Source: Candidatus Bathyarchaeota archaeon B26-1 (GTDB lineage: Archaea; Thermoproteota; Bathyarchaeia; Bathyarchaeales; B26-1). From it: a DNA stretch of 10,135 nucleotides. The position numbers and the translations under genes were made by a program. The notes under the pieces are model-generated. The model worked only from the letters and a program-made list of their open reading frames with translations, was not told the DNA's origin and searched no databases. Shown here piece by piece: positions 1 through 7,056 of the stretch (position 1 is the first letter of the stretch; every line of letters begins with the position of its first letter). The stretch is from the NCBI GenBank assembly GCA_001593925.1, contig LUCD01000038.1, positions 1 to 10,135 on the forward strand, given 5' to 3'.

Positions 1-189
1 GTCGTAGGTGGGGTAACCTTCCTGCTCAGCGTCCAGATGATCGGTGCCTCGAGGGCGACCGCCCTAAGCGCAACCTCGCCGCTCTGGGCATCGATAATGT
101 CGAGCATACTTCTGAAAGAGAAGGTTACCTTGAGACTGCTCTCCGCCTCAGCCCTCGTCGTTCTAGGAGTGTACGCCCTAACAACTTAG
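1..189 (+). CDS. EamA/DMT-family transporter, C-terminal fragment
   Basis: Frame 1 is open from the first base to a TAG at 187-189, giving 62 residues of a protein whose start lies outside the window. The piece has the usual end of an EamA (drug/metabolite transporter) repeat: a helix, then a loop with RATALSATSPLWASIMSSIL, then KEKVTLRLLSASALVVLGVYAL. This matches the family pattern of a small-residue helix beginning at a conserved proline, a charged KEK turn (usually a Glu-containing turn), and a last Gly-rich helix. Such proteins are inner-membrane exporters or permeases of small metabolites; the substrate cannot be read from this fragment. It ends 7 bases before the stop of tldE on the opposite strand, so the two genes converge. 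Family assignment is fairly sure. Confidence 0.78.
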   Translation, partial: VVGGVTFLLSVQMIGASRATALSATSPLWASIMSSILLKEKVTLRLLSASALVVLGVYALTT

Positions 190-196
190 GCATTTT

Positions 197-1528
197 TCAC
201 ATGGTGGACTTGGTGAAGTTCAAGTCTTCAACGACGGCGTAAGGCGTTAAGGTTGGAACCTCAACCTCCCACCACTTTATCCAGAAACGCGACTTACTGA
301 GGGCCCTTATGTTCTTGAAGACCCTGATCATGTTATCGCTTATCCTCAGCTCCCTAACCGCCCCCTCAACCTCTCCACCCTTTATGAGGAAGAGGCCGTC
401 CCTCGGGATCGTCGAGAAGTCTCCCGTCCTATAATTCTGGTAGCGGAGGTACCAGTCGTTCGTGACGTAGAGTCCACGGTCGATCTCCGAGAGGAGCTCC
501 TCAAAGGTCTTGTCTCCAGGCTCCACCACGAGGTTCCAAGGCCTCGGAACTATGAGCCCCGCGTTCCCAGTCGTCTCCGTATCGAACTTCTTGGCCGTTG
601 TGCTGTTGTGGAGGTAAGTCTCCAAGACCCCTCTGTCGACGATAGTGTTGCGCCTCGTCGGGACACCCTCGTCATCGAAGGCTCTCGCGCCGTAGCTTCC
701 GCTCAAGGTTGGATCGTCGAGGAGGGTGAACTCTTCAGAAGCAACCTCGGAGCCGATCCTACCTGCCAAGAAGGACTGGCCGACATCGACTAGGAAGGCT
801 GAGGAGAGAACCCCAACTTGGCTGACGAGGTCGGCGAAGACTAGGGGACCCAAGAGCGCCGTGTACCTGCCGGGTTTTCCTGGAGTAGGGTTCAGGGCGG
901 ATACGGCTATCTCTCCAGCGATCCTCCCAGCCTCCTCCGGTCTGAAGCTCTCCTCGTCTTGGGCTATTGAGACGAAGTGGCCTGAGGACACCTCCGACGT
1001 GAAGGCCCTCACCGAAATCTCTAGGCTTGTCTTCTCTTGGGTTCCCTGCGCCCCTCCCGAGGTTGCTAGGACGGTTTGGGTCTTCGTAGCTGTCAGGGAG
1101 CCGGCGGCCCTCTTTGCTCCCGCCTCTAGGGCCCCCTTGATCGCGGCTTCAACGTGACCCACGAGCCTTCTAGGGGCGAGGGAGACCTTGGAGGGCTTCA
1201 GGAGCGATGGGTCATAACGGAACGGGCCTTTCGGGAGCGGCGCGTATACGTCGGCTGGGGGGCTCATCTTGGCCACCTTTATGAGCCTCTCAACGGCTGA
1301 TTCAACTTTCTTGAGGGGTGAGAGGCTGATCGTCGACCCGGCTCTGTGCTTCCCAACCATGAGGAAGATGTCTATGAGGGCCTCGCGGTAGCTCTTGAAG
1401 GCTGTTACTTCGTTGTTCGAGAATCTGATCATGGTCCGCTTTCTCTCTATGAGTTTCACGGCTACGTCCGTCGCGCCTAGGTTTAAGGCGAGGTCGACTA
1501 TCCGGGATGGAAGCTCCGTCCTCTTCAT
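197..1528 (-). CDS. tldE: TldE/PmbA-family subunit of the TldD/TldE metalloprotease
   Basis: 443 residues, the normal length for PmbA/TldE. It has the same two-domain plan as TldD: an N-terminal alpha/beta domain (about 1-210) and a C-terminal beta-rich domain (about 220-443). The second half carries the family hallmarks DDPTLSGSYGARAFDDEGVP (271-290), LETYLHNSTTAKKF (302-315) and a GNAG turn (321-324). Where TldD has its HExxxH helix, this protein reads FADLVSQVGVLSSAF (231-245) with no His, as expected for the non-catalytic partner. In bacteria TldD and TldE form a heterodimer that cleaves unfolded peptides inside the dimer channel, for example in microcin B17 maturation and CcdA turnover; the archaeal substrate is unknown. 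Its ATG begins on the base directly after the tldD stop, so the pair is almost certainly one operon with coupled translation. The N-terminal start is fixed by that junction. Confidence 0.9.
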   Translation of the reverse strand: MKRTELPSRIVDLALNLGATDVAVKLIERKRTMIRFSNNEVTAFKSYREALIDIFLMVGKHRAGSTISLSPLKKVESAVERLIKVAKMSPPADVYAPLPKGPFRYDPSLLKPSKVSLAPRRLVGHVEAAIKGALEAGAKRAAGSLTATKTQTVLATSGGAQGTQEKTSLEISVRAFTSEVSSGHFVSIAQDEESFRPEEAGRIAGEIAVSALNPTPGKPGRYTALLGPLVFADLVSQVGVLSSAFLVDVGQSFLAGRIGSEVASEEFTLLDDPTLSGSYGARAFDDEGVPTRRNTIVDRGVLETYLHNSTTAKKFDTETTGNAGLIVPRPWNLVVEPGDKTFEELLSEIDRGLYVTNDWYLRYQNYRTGDFSTIPRDGLFLIKGGEVEGAVRELRISDNMIRVFKNIRALSKSRFWIKWWEVEVPTLTPYAVVEDLNFTKSTM

Positions 1529-2965
1529 TCAGGTTCTCCCTCCAAGCCTTATTCCCCTCAACCTTGTGTGCGGCCCCCCTGTCCAGACGGGTATGCCCTG
1601 CATGGGGTCGCTCTTCCCGCAGTATGCCGCTTGGAACTGGAGGTCCCTCCCAACCGCGTCGACGGCTGACCAGAGGCCGGTCGTGGTCACCTCGAGGACG
1701 GGGTTCCTCACGAGGCCCTTAACTTCGCCGCCCTCGATCCTGTAGGCTTCAAGCCCGACGTAACGCTGGTTTAGACGCCGGTCGTCTATGTTCCACTCCA
1801 TAAAGTTCTTGATGTAGACGCCCTCCTTCACGTCCTCGACGAGCTCCTCGAAGGTGTAGTCTCCGGGTTCGAGGAAGGTGTTCGCCATCCTAACTATCGG
1901 TTCCCTGTTATACGCGCTGGCTCTAGACGCTCCGTTGCTCTCAACCCCGAAGACGCTTGCGGTCTCACGGTTATGGAGAAACTCGTTTATAACCCCCTCC
2001 TTTATCAGGACGCGTCTCCTAGCCTTCACTCCCTCGTCGTCGTATAGATAGAAGCCGAAGGACCTTTCGATGGTTGGGTCGTCGACGACGTTCACAAGTT
2101 GAGAGCCAACCTTCATGCCGAGAGAATCCTTCTTGAGGTAGGTCTCACCAGCCTGAGCCGCCTCCCTCCCAAGTATCCTATCCGCCTCGCTGGGATGGCC
2201 CGAAGACTCGTGGCTGACGAGGCCGATCACCTCGGGGCCGAGAACCAAGTCTACTACGCCCTTCGGAGGCTTCTCAGCCTCCATCAAGACTTTGCCGAGA
2301 GAATACGCCTCCTCACGGAACAGCCTAGTAAGGTTCCATCTCTCAACGGCCTCCCATCCAGCCGCCTCCCCTAGATCAAAGAACCTCTGGGCGGTCCCTC
2401 TCTGAGGATGGTAGGCGGTCATGAAGACTGAAAGCGCCACCCTTGGGGTTGAGCTGGAGACGTTTACGCCGTCACTCGTTATTATGGTCTTCTCGGTTGT
2501 CCAAGTGTCCAATGTGAAGATTCGGGCTGGAAGGTGGGCTCCCACGTCCTTAACGGCTTCTAAGGCTCTCCCATCAGCCTCCTTCAAGAGTTCGAGCCTA
2601 GCATCCATATCTACATGCTCAAAACTTACGCGGGGCCTAACCTCGACTCTGCCCCTACCCAGCTCTCCTCCGCCCATCTCAACCCCCAACCTAACAGCCT
2701 TAGAGGCCGCCTTAGCTCCTTCAAGCGCTCTCTTAGCGGCTTCTTTGGAGGCCCTCCTGTTCAGCCTGTTCGTCGAGGCGAAGCCTAACGCCCCCTTGAA
2801 GATGACCCTGACGCTCAACCCCTCCGTCTCACTCAGTGTGGAGGCGTCGGGAACACCGTTCTTTAAGGTCACGGTCTCGGTTATGTCCGATTGGAACCTA
2901 GCCTCCGCGTAATCGGCACCCATCCTGAGTGCAAAGTCGACAACGAACTCAAGTAGGTCCTCCAT
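1529..2965 (-). CDS. tldD: TldD-family zinc metalloprotease, catalytic subunit
   Basis: 478 residues, the usual TldD length. The zinc-binding motif HESSGH (252-257) matches the family HExxxH, and the third ligand expected in the C-terminal domain is present as C449 in AAYCGKSDPMQG. Other hallmarks are VDDPTIERSFGFYLYDDEGV (294-313) and EFLHNRETASVFG (328-340). The protein should supply the catalytic centre of the TldD/TldE heterodimer, a cytosolic peptidase that trims unfolded or modified peptides. It is first in a two-gene unit; its TGA is immediately followed by the tldE ATG. A TATA-like TTTAATAA lies 25-32 bases before the ATG, so the message may be leaderless or nearly so. A purine-rich GAAGGGGGA lies about 8 bases before the ATG and could serve as a ribosome site if transcription starts further upstream. 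All catalytic residues look intact. Confidence 0.93.
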   Translation of the reverse strand: MEDLLEFVVDFALRMGADYAEARFQSDITETVTLKNGVPDASTLSETEGLSVRVIFKGALGFASTNRLNRRASKEAAKRALEGAKAASKAVRLGVEMGGGELGRGRVEVRPRVSFEHVDMDARLELLKEADGRALEAVKDVGAHLPARIFTLDTWTTEKTIITSDGVNVSSSTPRVALSVFMTAYHPQRGTAQRFFDLGEAAGWEAVERWNLTRLFREEAYSLGKVLMEAEKPPKGVVDLVLGPEVIGLVSHESSGHPSEADRILGREAAQAGETYLKKDSLGMKVGSQLVNVVDDPTIERSFGFYLYDDEGVKARRRVLIKEGVINEFLHNRETASVFGVESNGASRASAYNREPIVRMANTFLEPGDYTFEELVEDVKEGVYIKNFMEWNIDDRRLNQRYVGLEAYRIEGGEVKGLVRNPVLEVTTTGLWSAVDAVGRDLQFQAAYCGKSDPMQGIPVWTGGPHTRLRGIRLGGRT

Positions 2966-2989
2966 CTAGAACTTCCCCCTTCACAAGGA

Positions 2990-2997
2990 TTATTAAA
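2990..2997 (-). promoter_or_regulatory. TATA-like box of tldD-tldE
   Basis: TTTAATAA read on the minus strand, close to the archaeal TTTAWATA consensus and 25-32 bases before the tldD ATG, so transcription would begin at or near the start codon. A second candidate, TTTATTAT, lies at 3006-3013 and would leave room for the GAAGGGGGA ribosome site. Which one is used cannot be told from sequence. Confidence 0.42.
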
Positions 2998-3080
2998 TCC
3001 TAGAGATAATAAACTAAATGGTTTGTGGACTGCATCTTAACAAAAACGGCTTTAAGTGAGTTGTGGTTATTCTAGGAGAA

Positions 3081-3128
3081 AAGCGTCCTTATAGTTGAGG
3101 CCGCTGTGACGCGGAGTCCCGGACGCTT
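3081..3128 (+). other. Nested inverted repeat (candidate structured leader) upstream of the cation transporter
   Basis: AAGCGTCC at 3081-3088 is perfectly complementary to GGACGCTT at 3121-3128. Inside it, CCGC at 3101-3104 pairs with GCGG at 3111-3114 around a six-base loop, leaving internal strands of 12 and 6 bases. The result is a 48-base two-stem hairpin ending 63 bases before the transporter ATG. A weak TATA-like TTTAAG at 3051-3056 would start transcription near 3080, placing the hairpin at the very 5' end of the message. I match it to no known riboswitch; the fold alone does not tell an RNA element from a DNA operator. Confidence 0.5.
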
Positions 3129-3191
3129 CAGAGTTAGGGCTACGCATGTTGAGGAGGTGGCTTCAGGAGCGTATGGCTGGGGGCGAGAATA

Positions 3192-4397
3192 ATGGAGGCC
3201 TCCCCGGAGAGGGTGTTCAAGGTTCTCCGAGAGTTCGCCCAGTCGATGCTCTCCCTCTCCTTCAATCTGGGAGGCCTCCTAGCCGGAACGGTCTTAACCC
3301 TGAACCTCGAAGTTCTCTCCGTCTCGCCTTGGGCCGTAGTTCTCTTCCCATGCATCCTCAGCATTAGAGGGGCGATAGGCGGACTCTTCAGCGGGAGGCT
3401 GAGCACTGCCCTCCACCTAGGCACAATCAACACCTCATACACCAAGAATACGAGGAGCTTCTACCAGCTCTTCTCCTCCGTCGTCGTCCTAGCCCTTCTG
3501 GGTAGCATCCTAATGAGTTCCGTAACTGTGCTTTTAGGAGCGTTCTTGTGGAACGCCACCCTCAAGGATTTTTTGGAGATGCTCGTGGTCACCGTTGGGA
3601 CGATGGGCCTCTCCCTCGTCTTCCTCTCTCCAGTCACCGTTGGAGTCTCCTTCCTCGCCTTCAAGCATGGGTTCAACCCTGACGTGGTGACGTACCCGGT
3701 AACCTCGACGGCCGCCGACATCGTCGTGACCCTCTGCTACGTCTCCCTCTTAAAGGGGTTCTTTTCTGGAGGCTTTGGCGGATACGTGGTGGGGCTGATA
3801 GACGTGATCTTCCTCGTAACGGCGCTCTACCTAGCCCTCAACAACCGGAACGCGGACGAGTTCGTCAAGACCGTCAGGGAGTTCCTCTTAACCCTCATCA
3901 TCGTAACCTTCATAGTGAACGTCACGGGGCTCCTACTGAGGGAGATCAGAGAGTCCGTAGGGGACCGACCCGAGATTTACATGGTCTATCCGGCGCTTAT
4001 CGACACAATCGGGGACGTCGGCTCAATAGTAGGTTCAACGGCGACGACGAAGCTCTTCATGGGAACTATTCGGCCATCTCTCTCATCGATGAGGAACCAC
4101 CTAACCGAGGTTTCCATCTCGTGGACCGCATCCATCGTTATGTTCACGATATACTTCGCCTCCGCCTTCGCGGCGTACGGGGCGGAGGTGCAGATAAACC
4201 CCTCCAGTTTCCTAGGGGAGGTTCTGGCCACAAACCTGATCGCTGTCTCCTTCATGGTCGTGTTAGTCTACTTTGTGGCGGTCCTAACCTTCAAGAAGGC
4301 TTGGGACCCAGATAACTTCGTCATACCGATAGAGAGCTCGATAGCCGACGCCGTCACAACCGTCTCGCTACTCATAGCCCTCCTGACGATCCCATAA
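3192..4397 (+). CDS. SLC41/MgtE-type divalent-cation (Mg2+) transporter with two MgtE domains
   Basis: 401 residues, almost all membrane. It is a tandem duplication of the MgtE integral-membrane domain, as in SLC41-type carriers, without the cytosolic N and CBS domains of bacterial MgtE. Repeat 1 has IRGAIGGLFSGRLSTALHLG (58-77), then NPDVVTYPVTSTAAD (162-176). Repeat 2 has GDVGSIVGSTATTKLFMG (274-291), then DPDNFVIPIESSIAD (372-386). The matched acidic residues D164/D176 and D374/D386 sit where the family lines its ion path. Expected role: Mg2+ or other divalent-cation movement across the cell membrane. About ten helices are visible. The ATG is preceded by GGGGGCGAG four bases upstream, a weak ribosome site; the frame is open back to 3153 but without a good start. 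It faces away from tldD, with 226 bases between them that include the hairpin. The winged-helix gene follows after 89 bases on the same strand. The ion itself is inferred from the family. Confidence 0.88.
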   Translation: MEASPERVFKVLREFAQSMLSLSFNLGGLLAGTVLTLNLEVLSVSPWAVVLFPCILSIRGAIGGLFSGRLSTALHLGTINTSYTKNTRSFYQLFSSVVVLALLGSILMSSVTVLLGAFLWNATLKDFLEMLVVTVGTMGLSLVFLSPVTVGVSFLAFKHGFNPDVVTYPVTSTAADIVVTLCYVSLLKGFFSGGFGGYVVGLIDVIFLVTALYLALNNRNADEFVKTVREFLLTLIIVTFIVNVTGLLLREIRESVGDRPEIYMVYPALIDTIGDVGSIVGSTATTKLFMGTIRPSLSSMRNHLTEVSISWTASIVMFTIYFASAFAAYGAEVQINPSSFLGEVLATNLIAVSFMVVLVYFVAVLTFKKAWDPDNFVIPIESSIADAVTTVSLLIALLTIP

Positions 4398-4420
4398 ACG
4401 CTCATGAAGCCCTAAAAGAG

Positions 4421-4428
4421 ATATAAAA
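4421..4428 (+). promoter_or_regulatory. TATA-like box of the winged-helix gene
   Basis: ATATAAAA in an AT-rich patch after the transporter stop. A start about 26 bases from its centre falls near 4450, giving a leader of roughly 37 bases that contains GGAG at 4477-4480, six bases before the ATG at 4487. This suggests the regulator is transcribed on its own, not only by read-through from the transporter. Confidence 0.45.
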
Positions 4429-4486
4429 ACTTCAACGTATAATAATCTGAGGAGGCGGCGAGAACTCTTTATGGAAGGAGACGTGG

Positions 4487-5119
4487 ATGGAAGCCTTAAA
4501 GGTTTTAGAGAGGGTTGCCGGCAGGGTTGCGCCCGGCCCCCTCCCATCGTTCCTAGAAGCCCACATCCTCATGGCCCTAGAAGCCCTCAGCCTCAGGCCT
4601 GTGGGCCGAGCTAGGCTCTCGACGATCCTCGGCCTAGGTGAGGGAGTCACGAGAACCTTGATAAGACATCTGAAAGCCGAGAACCTTATAGAAGTCTCCC
4701 GGATCGGAATAACCCTCTCAGAGTACGGTAGGAGAGTTCTAAGAGGGATAAGGTCTAGGGTCAGCGGCGGACTTAAGGTTCCGGAGAGCCCCCTAACAGT
4801 TGGAGCGGCCAACGTAGCGGTCTTGGTTAAGGGGGCCTCCGAAAAGGTGAGGTATGGAATGGAGCAGAGGGACGCGGCGATAAAGGTGGGAGCCGAAGGA
4901 GCGACAACCCTCATCTTCAAAGATGGCAGGCTGGTCCTGCCGGGAGTCGACGAGGAGGCCCTCCAGAACGTCGAGGAAATCTACGGAATCCTCAAGTCCA
5001 ACCTCAAACCAGAAGAGGACGACGTGATAATCATAGGGAGCGCCGGAGACGAGCGGACAGCCGAACTCGCCGCAAAAACAGCGGCCCTAAAACTCGTAAA
5101 GAGGGTTCTAGAAGGGTAA
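4487..5119 (+). CDS. Winged-helix transcriptional regulator, DUF4443-like
   Basis: 210 residues. Residues 22-95 form a winged helix-turn-helix: a first helix (FLEAHILMALEAL), a turn and recognition helix (GLGEGVTRTLIRHLKAENLI) and a wing (EVSRIGITLSEYGRRVL). Residues 104-210 form an alpha/beta domain with AAIKVGAEGATTLIFKDGRL, and DDVIIIGSAGDERTAELAA near the end, a pattern I associate with archaeal DUF4443/DUF2111-type regulators. The second domain may sense a ligand, but none is known to me. The start is supported by GGAG six bases upstream. The gene is downstream of the cation transporter on the same strand, which makes it a candidate local regulator; that is inference only. Its stop is 20 bases from the convergent dipeptidase stop. 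The HTH call is firm; the DUF name is from memory of the family pattern. Confidence 0.77.
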   Translation: MEALKVLERVAGRVAPGPLPSFLEAHILMALEALSLRPVGRARLSTILGLGEGVTRTLIRHLKAENLIEVSRIGITLSEYGRRVLRGIRSRVSGGLKVPESPLTVGAANVAVLVKGASEKVRYGMEQRDAAIKVGAEGATTLIFKDGRLVLPGVDEEALQNVEEIYGILKSNLKPEEDDVIIIGSAGDERTAELAAKTAALKLVKRVLEG

Positions 5120-5139
5120 ACAGCAGAAGCAAGGTCGGG

Positions 5140-6207
5140 CTACCTGACAACCAGCCGGTAGGGCGCCCTCGTCAAGACCTCAACCCCCTTCTCCAGAACC
5201 AGAACAGTGTCCTCTATCCTTACCCCGCCGAAGCCTCTTATGTAGATTCCAGGCTCAACCGTTACGACGTTCCCGGGCGTCAGGATATCTTCGCTCTTGG
5301 GATTCAGCATTGGAGGCTCATGCACTTCCAATCCTACGCCGTGGCCTAGGCCGTGGAGAAACCTCTCCCCGTACCCTTTCTCCGCTATCGTCCTTCTGGC
5401 CTCGGCGTCGACCTCTCGGGCCTTCACGCCTCCACGCATGATCCTTAAGGCTTTCTCTCGGGCTTCCTTGACGGCCTCGTAAATCTCGATCTTCCTCGGC
5501 GAGGCTTCTCCTAGGGTTACGGTTCTGGTCATGTCCGAGCAGTAGCCTCCGTATCTGGCCCCAATGTCTATTATTATGAGGTCTCCCCTCTCCAGCCTTC
5601 GGTCGCCGCGTCCTCCGTGCGGATACGCCGAGTTGGGCCCCGAAGCCACGATCGTCTCGAAAGCCGTTCCCTCAGAGCCGAGCTTCCTCATCTCATAATC
5701 GATCTCGGCCGCGAGCTCACGTTCAACCATGCCGTCCTCTACGATCTCTAGGGCCTTCTCCATACCCATGCTCGTGATCTCAGCCGCCTCCCTCAAGAGT
5801 TCGAGTTCGTCCTCGCCCTTAACTTTCCGTAGGGCCCACATGACGTCCCTCCTCGGCTTGAGCTCGGTCTCCCTCAAGAGTTTCTCCATCTTCATGTAGG
5901 TCTGGGCGTCCATAACGTCGAATCCGAGGCTCTTTAGGCCTAAGCTCTCAATCCGGCGTGCGAGGACTCTCTCTAGGTCGTCTCCGTAATCTACCCGTCT
6001 GACTTCGCAGTCCTTCACGGCGTCTTCAGCGGCGTCGTAGTTGACTCTGTGGACGTAGAGAATGCAATCCCCATCCGCCGAGATCAAGAGCCTAGAGCCC
6101 CCTTCGAAGCCCGTCAGGTAGAGCATGTTCGCTCCATTCGAGACCAAGTAGCCTTCAAGCCCCTCTTTATGTAAGGTTTCCCTCAACGAGTCTATCCGTC
6201 TCCTCAA
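5140..6207 (-). CDS. pepQ: M24B-family Xaa-Pro dipeptidase/aminopeptidase
   Basis: 355 residues, typical of archaeal Xaa-Pro dipeptidases. The N-terminal creatinase-like domain spans about 1-122 and the pita-bread catalytic domain about 130-355. All five dinuclear-metal ligands are visible: D214 (IIIDIGARYGG), D225 (YCSDMTRT), H289 (LHGLGHGVGLEVHEPP), E318 (VTVEPGIYI) and E332 (GVRIEDTV). H196/H197-type substrate residues sit in SAYPHGGRGDR, and H296 is also conserved. It should cut the bond before proline in short peptides in the cytosol. The start is TTG at 6205-6207, supported by GGAGG eight bases upstream and a stop codon five codons before it; the next Met (28) would cut into the N-terminal domain. 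It has its own TATA-like box and lies 68 bases after the PAP2 gene stop on the same strand. Whether it is a strict dipeptidase (PepQ) or an aminopeptidase (PepP-like) cannot be read with certainty. Confidence 0.9.
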   Translation of the reverse strand: MRRRIDSLRETLHKEGLEGYLVSNGANMLYLTGFEGGSRLLISADGDCILYVHRVNYDAAEDAVKDCEVRRVDYGDDLERVLARRIESLGLKSLGFDVMDAQTYMKMEKLLRETELKPRRDVMWALRKVKGEDELELLREAAEITSMGMEKALEIVEDGMVERELAAEIDYEMRKLGSEGTAFETIVASGPNSAYPHGGRGDRRLERGDLIIIDIGARYGGYCSDMTRTVTLGEASPRKIEIYEAVKEAREKALRIMRGGVKAREVDAEARRTIAEKGYGERFLHGLGHGVGLEVHEPPMLNPKSEDILTPGNVVTVEPGIYIRGFGGVRIEDTVLVLEKGVEVLTRAPYRLVVR

Positions 6208-6246
6208 GGAAGAAGCCTCCTACAGACAGTGATAGGCTGTGAAAAC

Positions 6247-6254
6247 CTAAATAA
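6247..6254 (-). promoter_or_regulatory. TATA-like box of the dipeptidase gene
   Basis: TTATTTAG on the minus strand, 40-47 bases before the TTG start. Transcription about 26 bases on would begin near 6225, just before the GGAGG ribosome site at 6216-6220. The spacing supports both the TTG start and independent transcription from the PAP2 gene. Confidence 0.42.
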
Positions 6255-6275
6255 CGTTTTGGAGCCCAGCCGTAA

Positions 6276-6920
6276 TTAAAGTTTAACTACTGCCAAGAGG
6301 TTCATCAACGGTTTCTTCAGCCTATACGTGGGGACTGCTAGGAGGGTTGAGATCGTAGCCCCGGCTAAAACGTCGCTTGGGTAGTGGAACCCCGTGTACA
6401 CGACGGAGAAGCCTATGAGGGCGGCTAAGACGACGAGCGGAAGCCCCAGCCTAGGCCTCTCGAAGAGGATTGGGAGGGCGAACCCGAAGGCCAGCATGGT
6501 CGTTGTTGAAGGGAAGGAGTAGACGCTCGCGTGCCAAGGCCCAACTGTACGTGCCGGGAGAACCTCGAAGGGCCTAGGCCTCCCGAAGAGAACCTTCAAC
6601 GCCCTGCCCAGACCGTATGACGCGAACCCCGAGATCAAGGCTACGGCGACACCTACCATAACGGCTCTTCGGCGGTTCCTCCCGTCCAGAAGCAGTAAGG
6701 CGGCTACGGAAGCTGCGGAGTAAACCGCGAACGCGGCTGGGACTATGTAGGCGCAGAAGATGTCGAGAGCCGGGTTGGCAATCCCCCTGTTTACCGCGAG
6801 GAAGAGCTCCCCGTCTCCCACGGTGAAGGTGATAACCGAGAGTGCTCCCACAGCCAAGAGTATCGTGGACGCGGAGATTAGGTCGTTCCTCCGCCGCGGC
6901 GCGACGGCTCCAACACCCAT
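6276..6920 (-). CDS. PAP2-superfamily membrane protein with altered active-site motifs
   Basis: 214 residues with about six membrane helices (roughly 15-35, 52-75, 87-105, 142-154, 158-176, 184-198), the layout of membrane PAP2 lipid-phosphate phosphatases. Motif 1 is intact (KVLFGRPRP: K109, R116, P117). Motif 3 keeps the nucleophile and its partner in YTGFHYPSDVLAG (H179, D183), but its first part reads SV where the family has SR (V173). Motif 2, normally PSGH, reads PSTT (137-140), so the acid/base His is a Thr. An active family member would remove phosphate from lipids such as undecaprenyl-type or isoprenoid diphosphates at the membrane surface. With two catalytic positions changed, activity is doubtful or the chemistry differs. 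A TATA-like box lies 37-44 bases upstream, with AGGAG in the leader. It diverges from the zinc-ribbon gene. Confidence 0.82.
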   Translation of the reverse strand: MGVGAVAPRRRNDLISASTILLAVGALSVITFTVGDGELFLAVNRGIANPALDIFCAYIVPAAFAVYSAASVAALLLLDGRNRRRAVMVGVAVALISGFASYGLGRALKVLFGRPRPFEVLPARTVGPWHASVYSFPSTTTMLAFGFALPILFERPRLGLPLVVLAALIGFSVVYTGFHYPSDVLAGATISTLLAVPTYRLKKPLMNLLAVVKL

Positions 6921-6956
6921 CCGGGGAGCCCTCTCCTAGTTAACGTTACAGGAGCT

Positions 6957-6964
6957 CTTTTAAG
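6957..6964 (-). promoter_or_regulatory. TATA-like box of the PAP2 gene
   Basis: CTTAAAAG on the minus strand, 37-44 bases before the ATG. Initiation would fall near 6935, close to the AGGAG in the short leader. It lies about 50 bases from the TATA-like box of the divergent zinc-ribbon gene, so the two promoters sit back to back. Confidence 0.35.
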
Positions 6965-7013
6965 GTTATGCTTACCATCCACGGAGGCCCCGTCCCGAGC
7001 GTTTTAGGTAAAA

Positions 7014-7021
7014 GATATAAT
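7014..7021 (+). promoter_or_regulatory. TATA-like box of the zinc-ribbon gene
   Basis: GATATAAT within an AT-rich run. A start about 26 bases from its centre lands near 7043, just before GGTGG (7046-7050) and the TTG at 7057. This spacing is the main reason to prefer 7057 over the other in-frame TTG at 7039. Confidence 0.5.
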
Positions 7022-7056
7022 TGGGTTGAGCCTTTTAATTGGCGGGGTGGAAGGTT

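Noticed and set aside
726..1745. Plus-strand frames opposite tldE and the tldE-tldD junction
   Set aside because: They cross the junction of two well-supported minus-strand genes and show no domain or ribosome site.
2099..2912. Long plus-strand frames opposite tldD
   Set aside because: They are antisense shadows in a GC-rich gene. The minus strand has clear TldD motifs throughout and the plus frames have no recognisable domain.
3081..3128. tRNA or C/D-box guide RNA in the leader region
   Set aside because: No T-arm GTTC sequence or acceptor arrangement, and no paired C (RTGATGA) and D (CTGA) boxes at the right spacing. Only the nested hairpin remains.
3146..3367. Open frame overlapping the transporter start, possible upstream leader peptide
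   Set aside because: It begins near GAGGAGGTG but runs far into the transporter gene, and its composition is that of an out-of-frame shadow (rich in Arg, Pro, Gly). No family match is visible.
4432..4920. Minus-strand frame opposite the winged-helix gene
   Set aside because: It covers the promoter and start of a well-supported plus-strand gene and has the low-information composition of an antisense frame.
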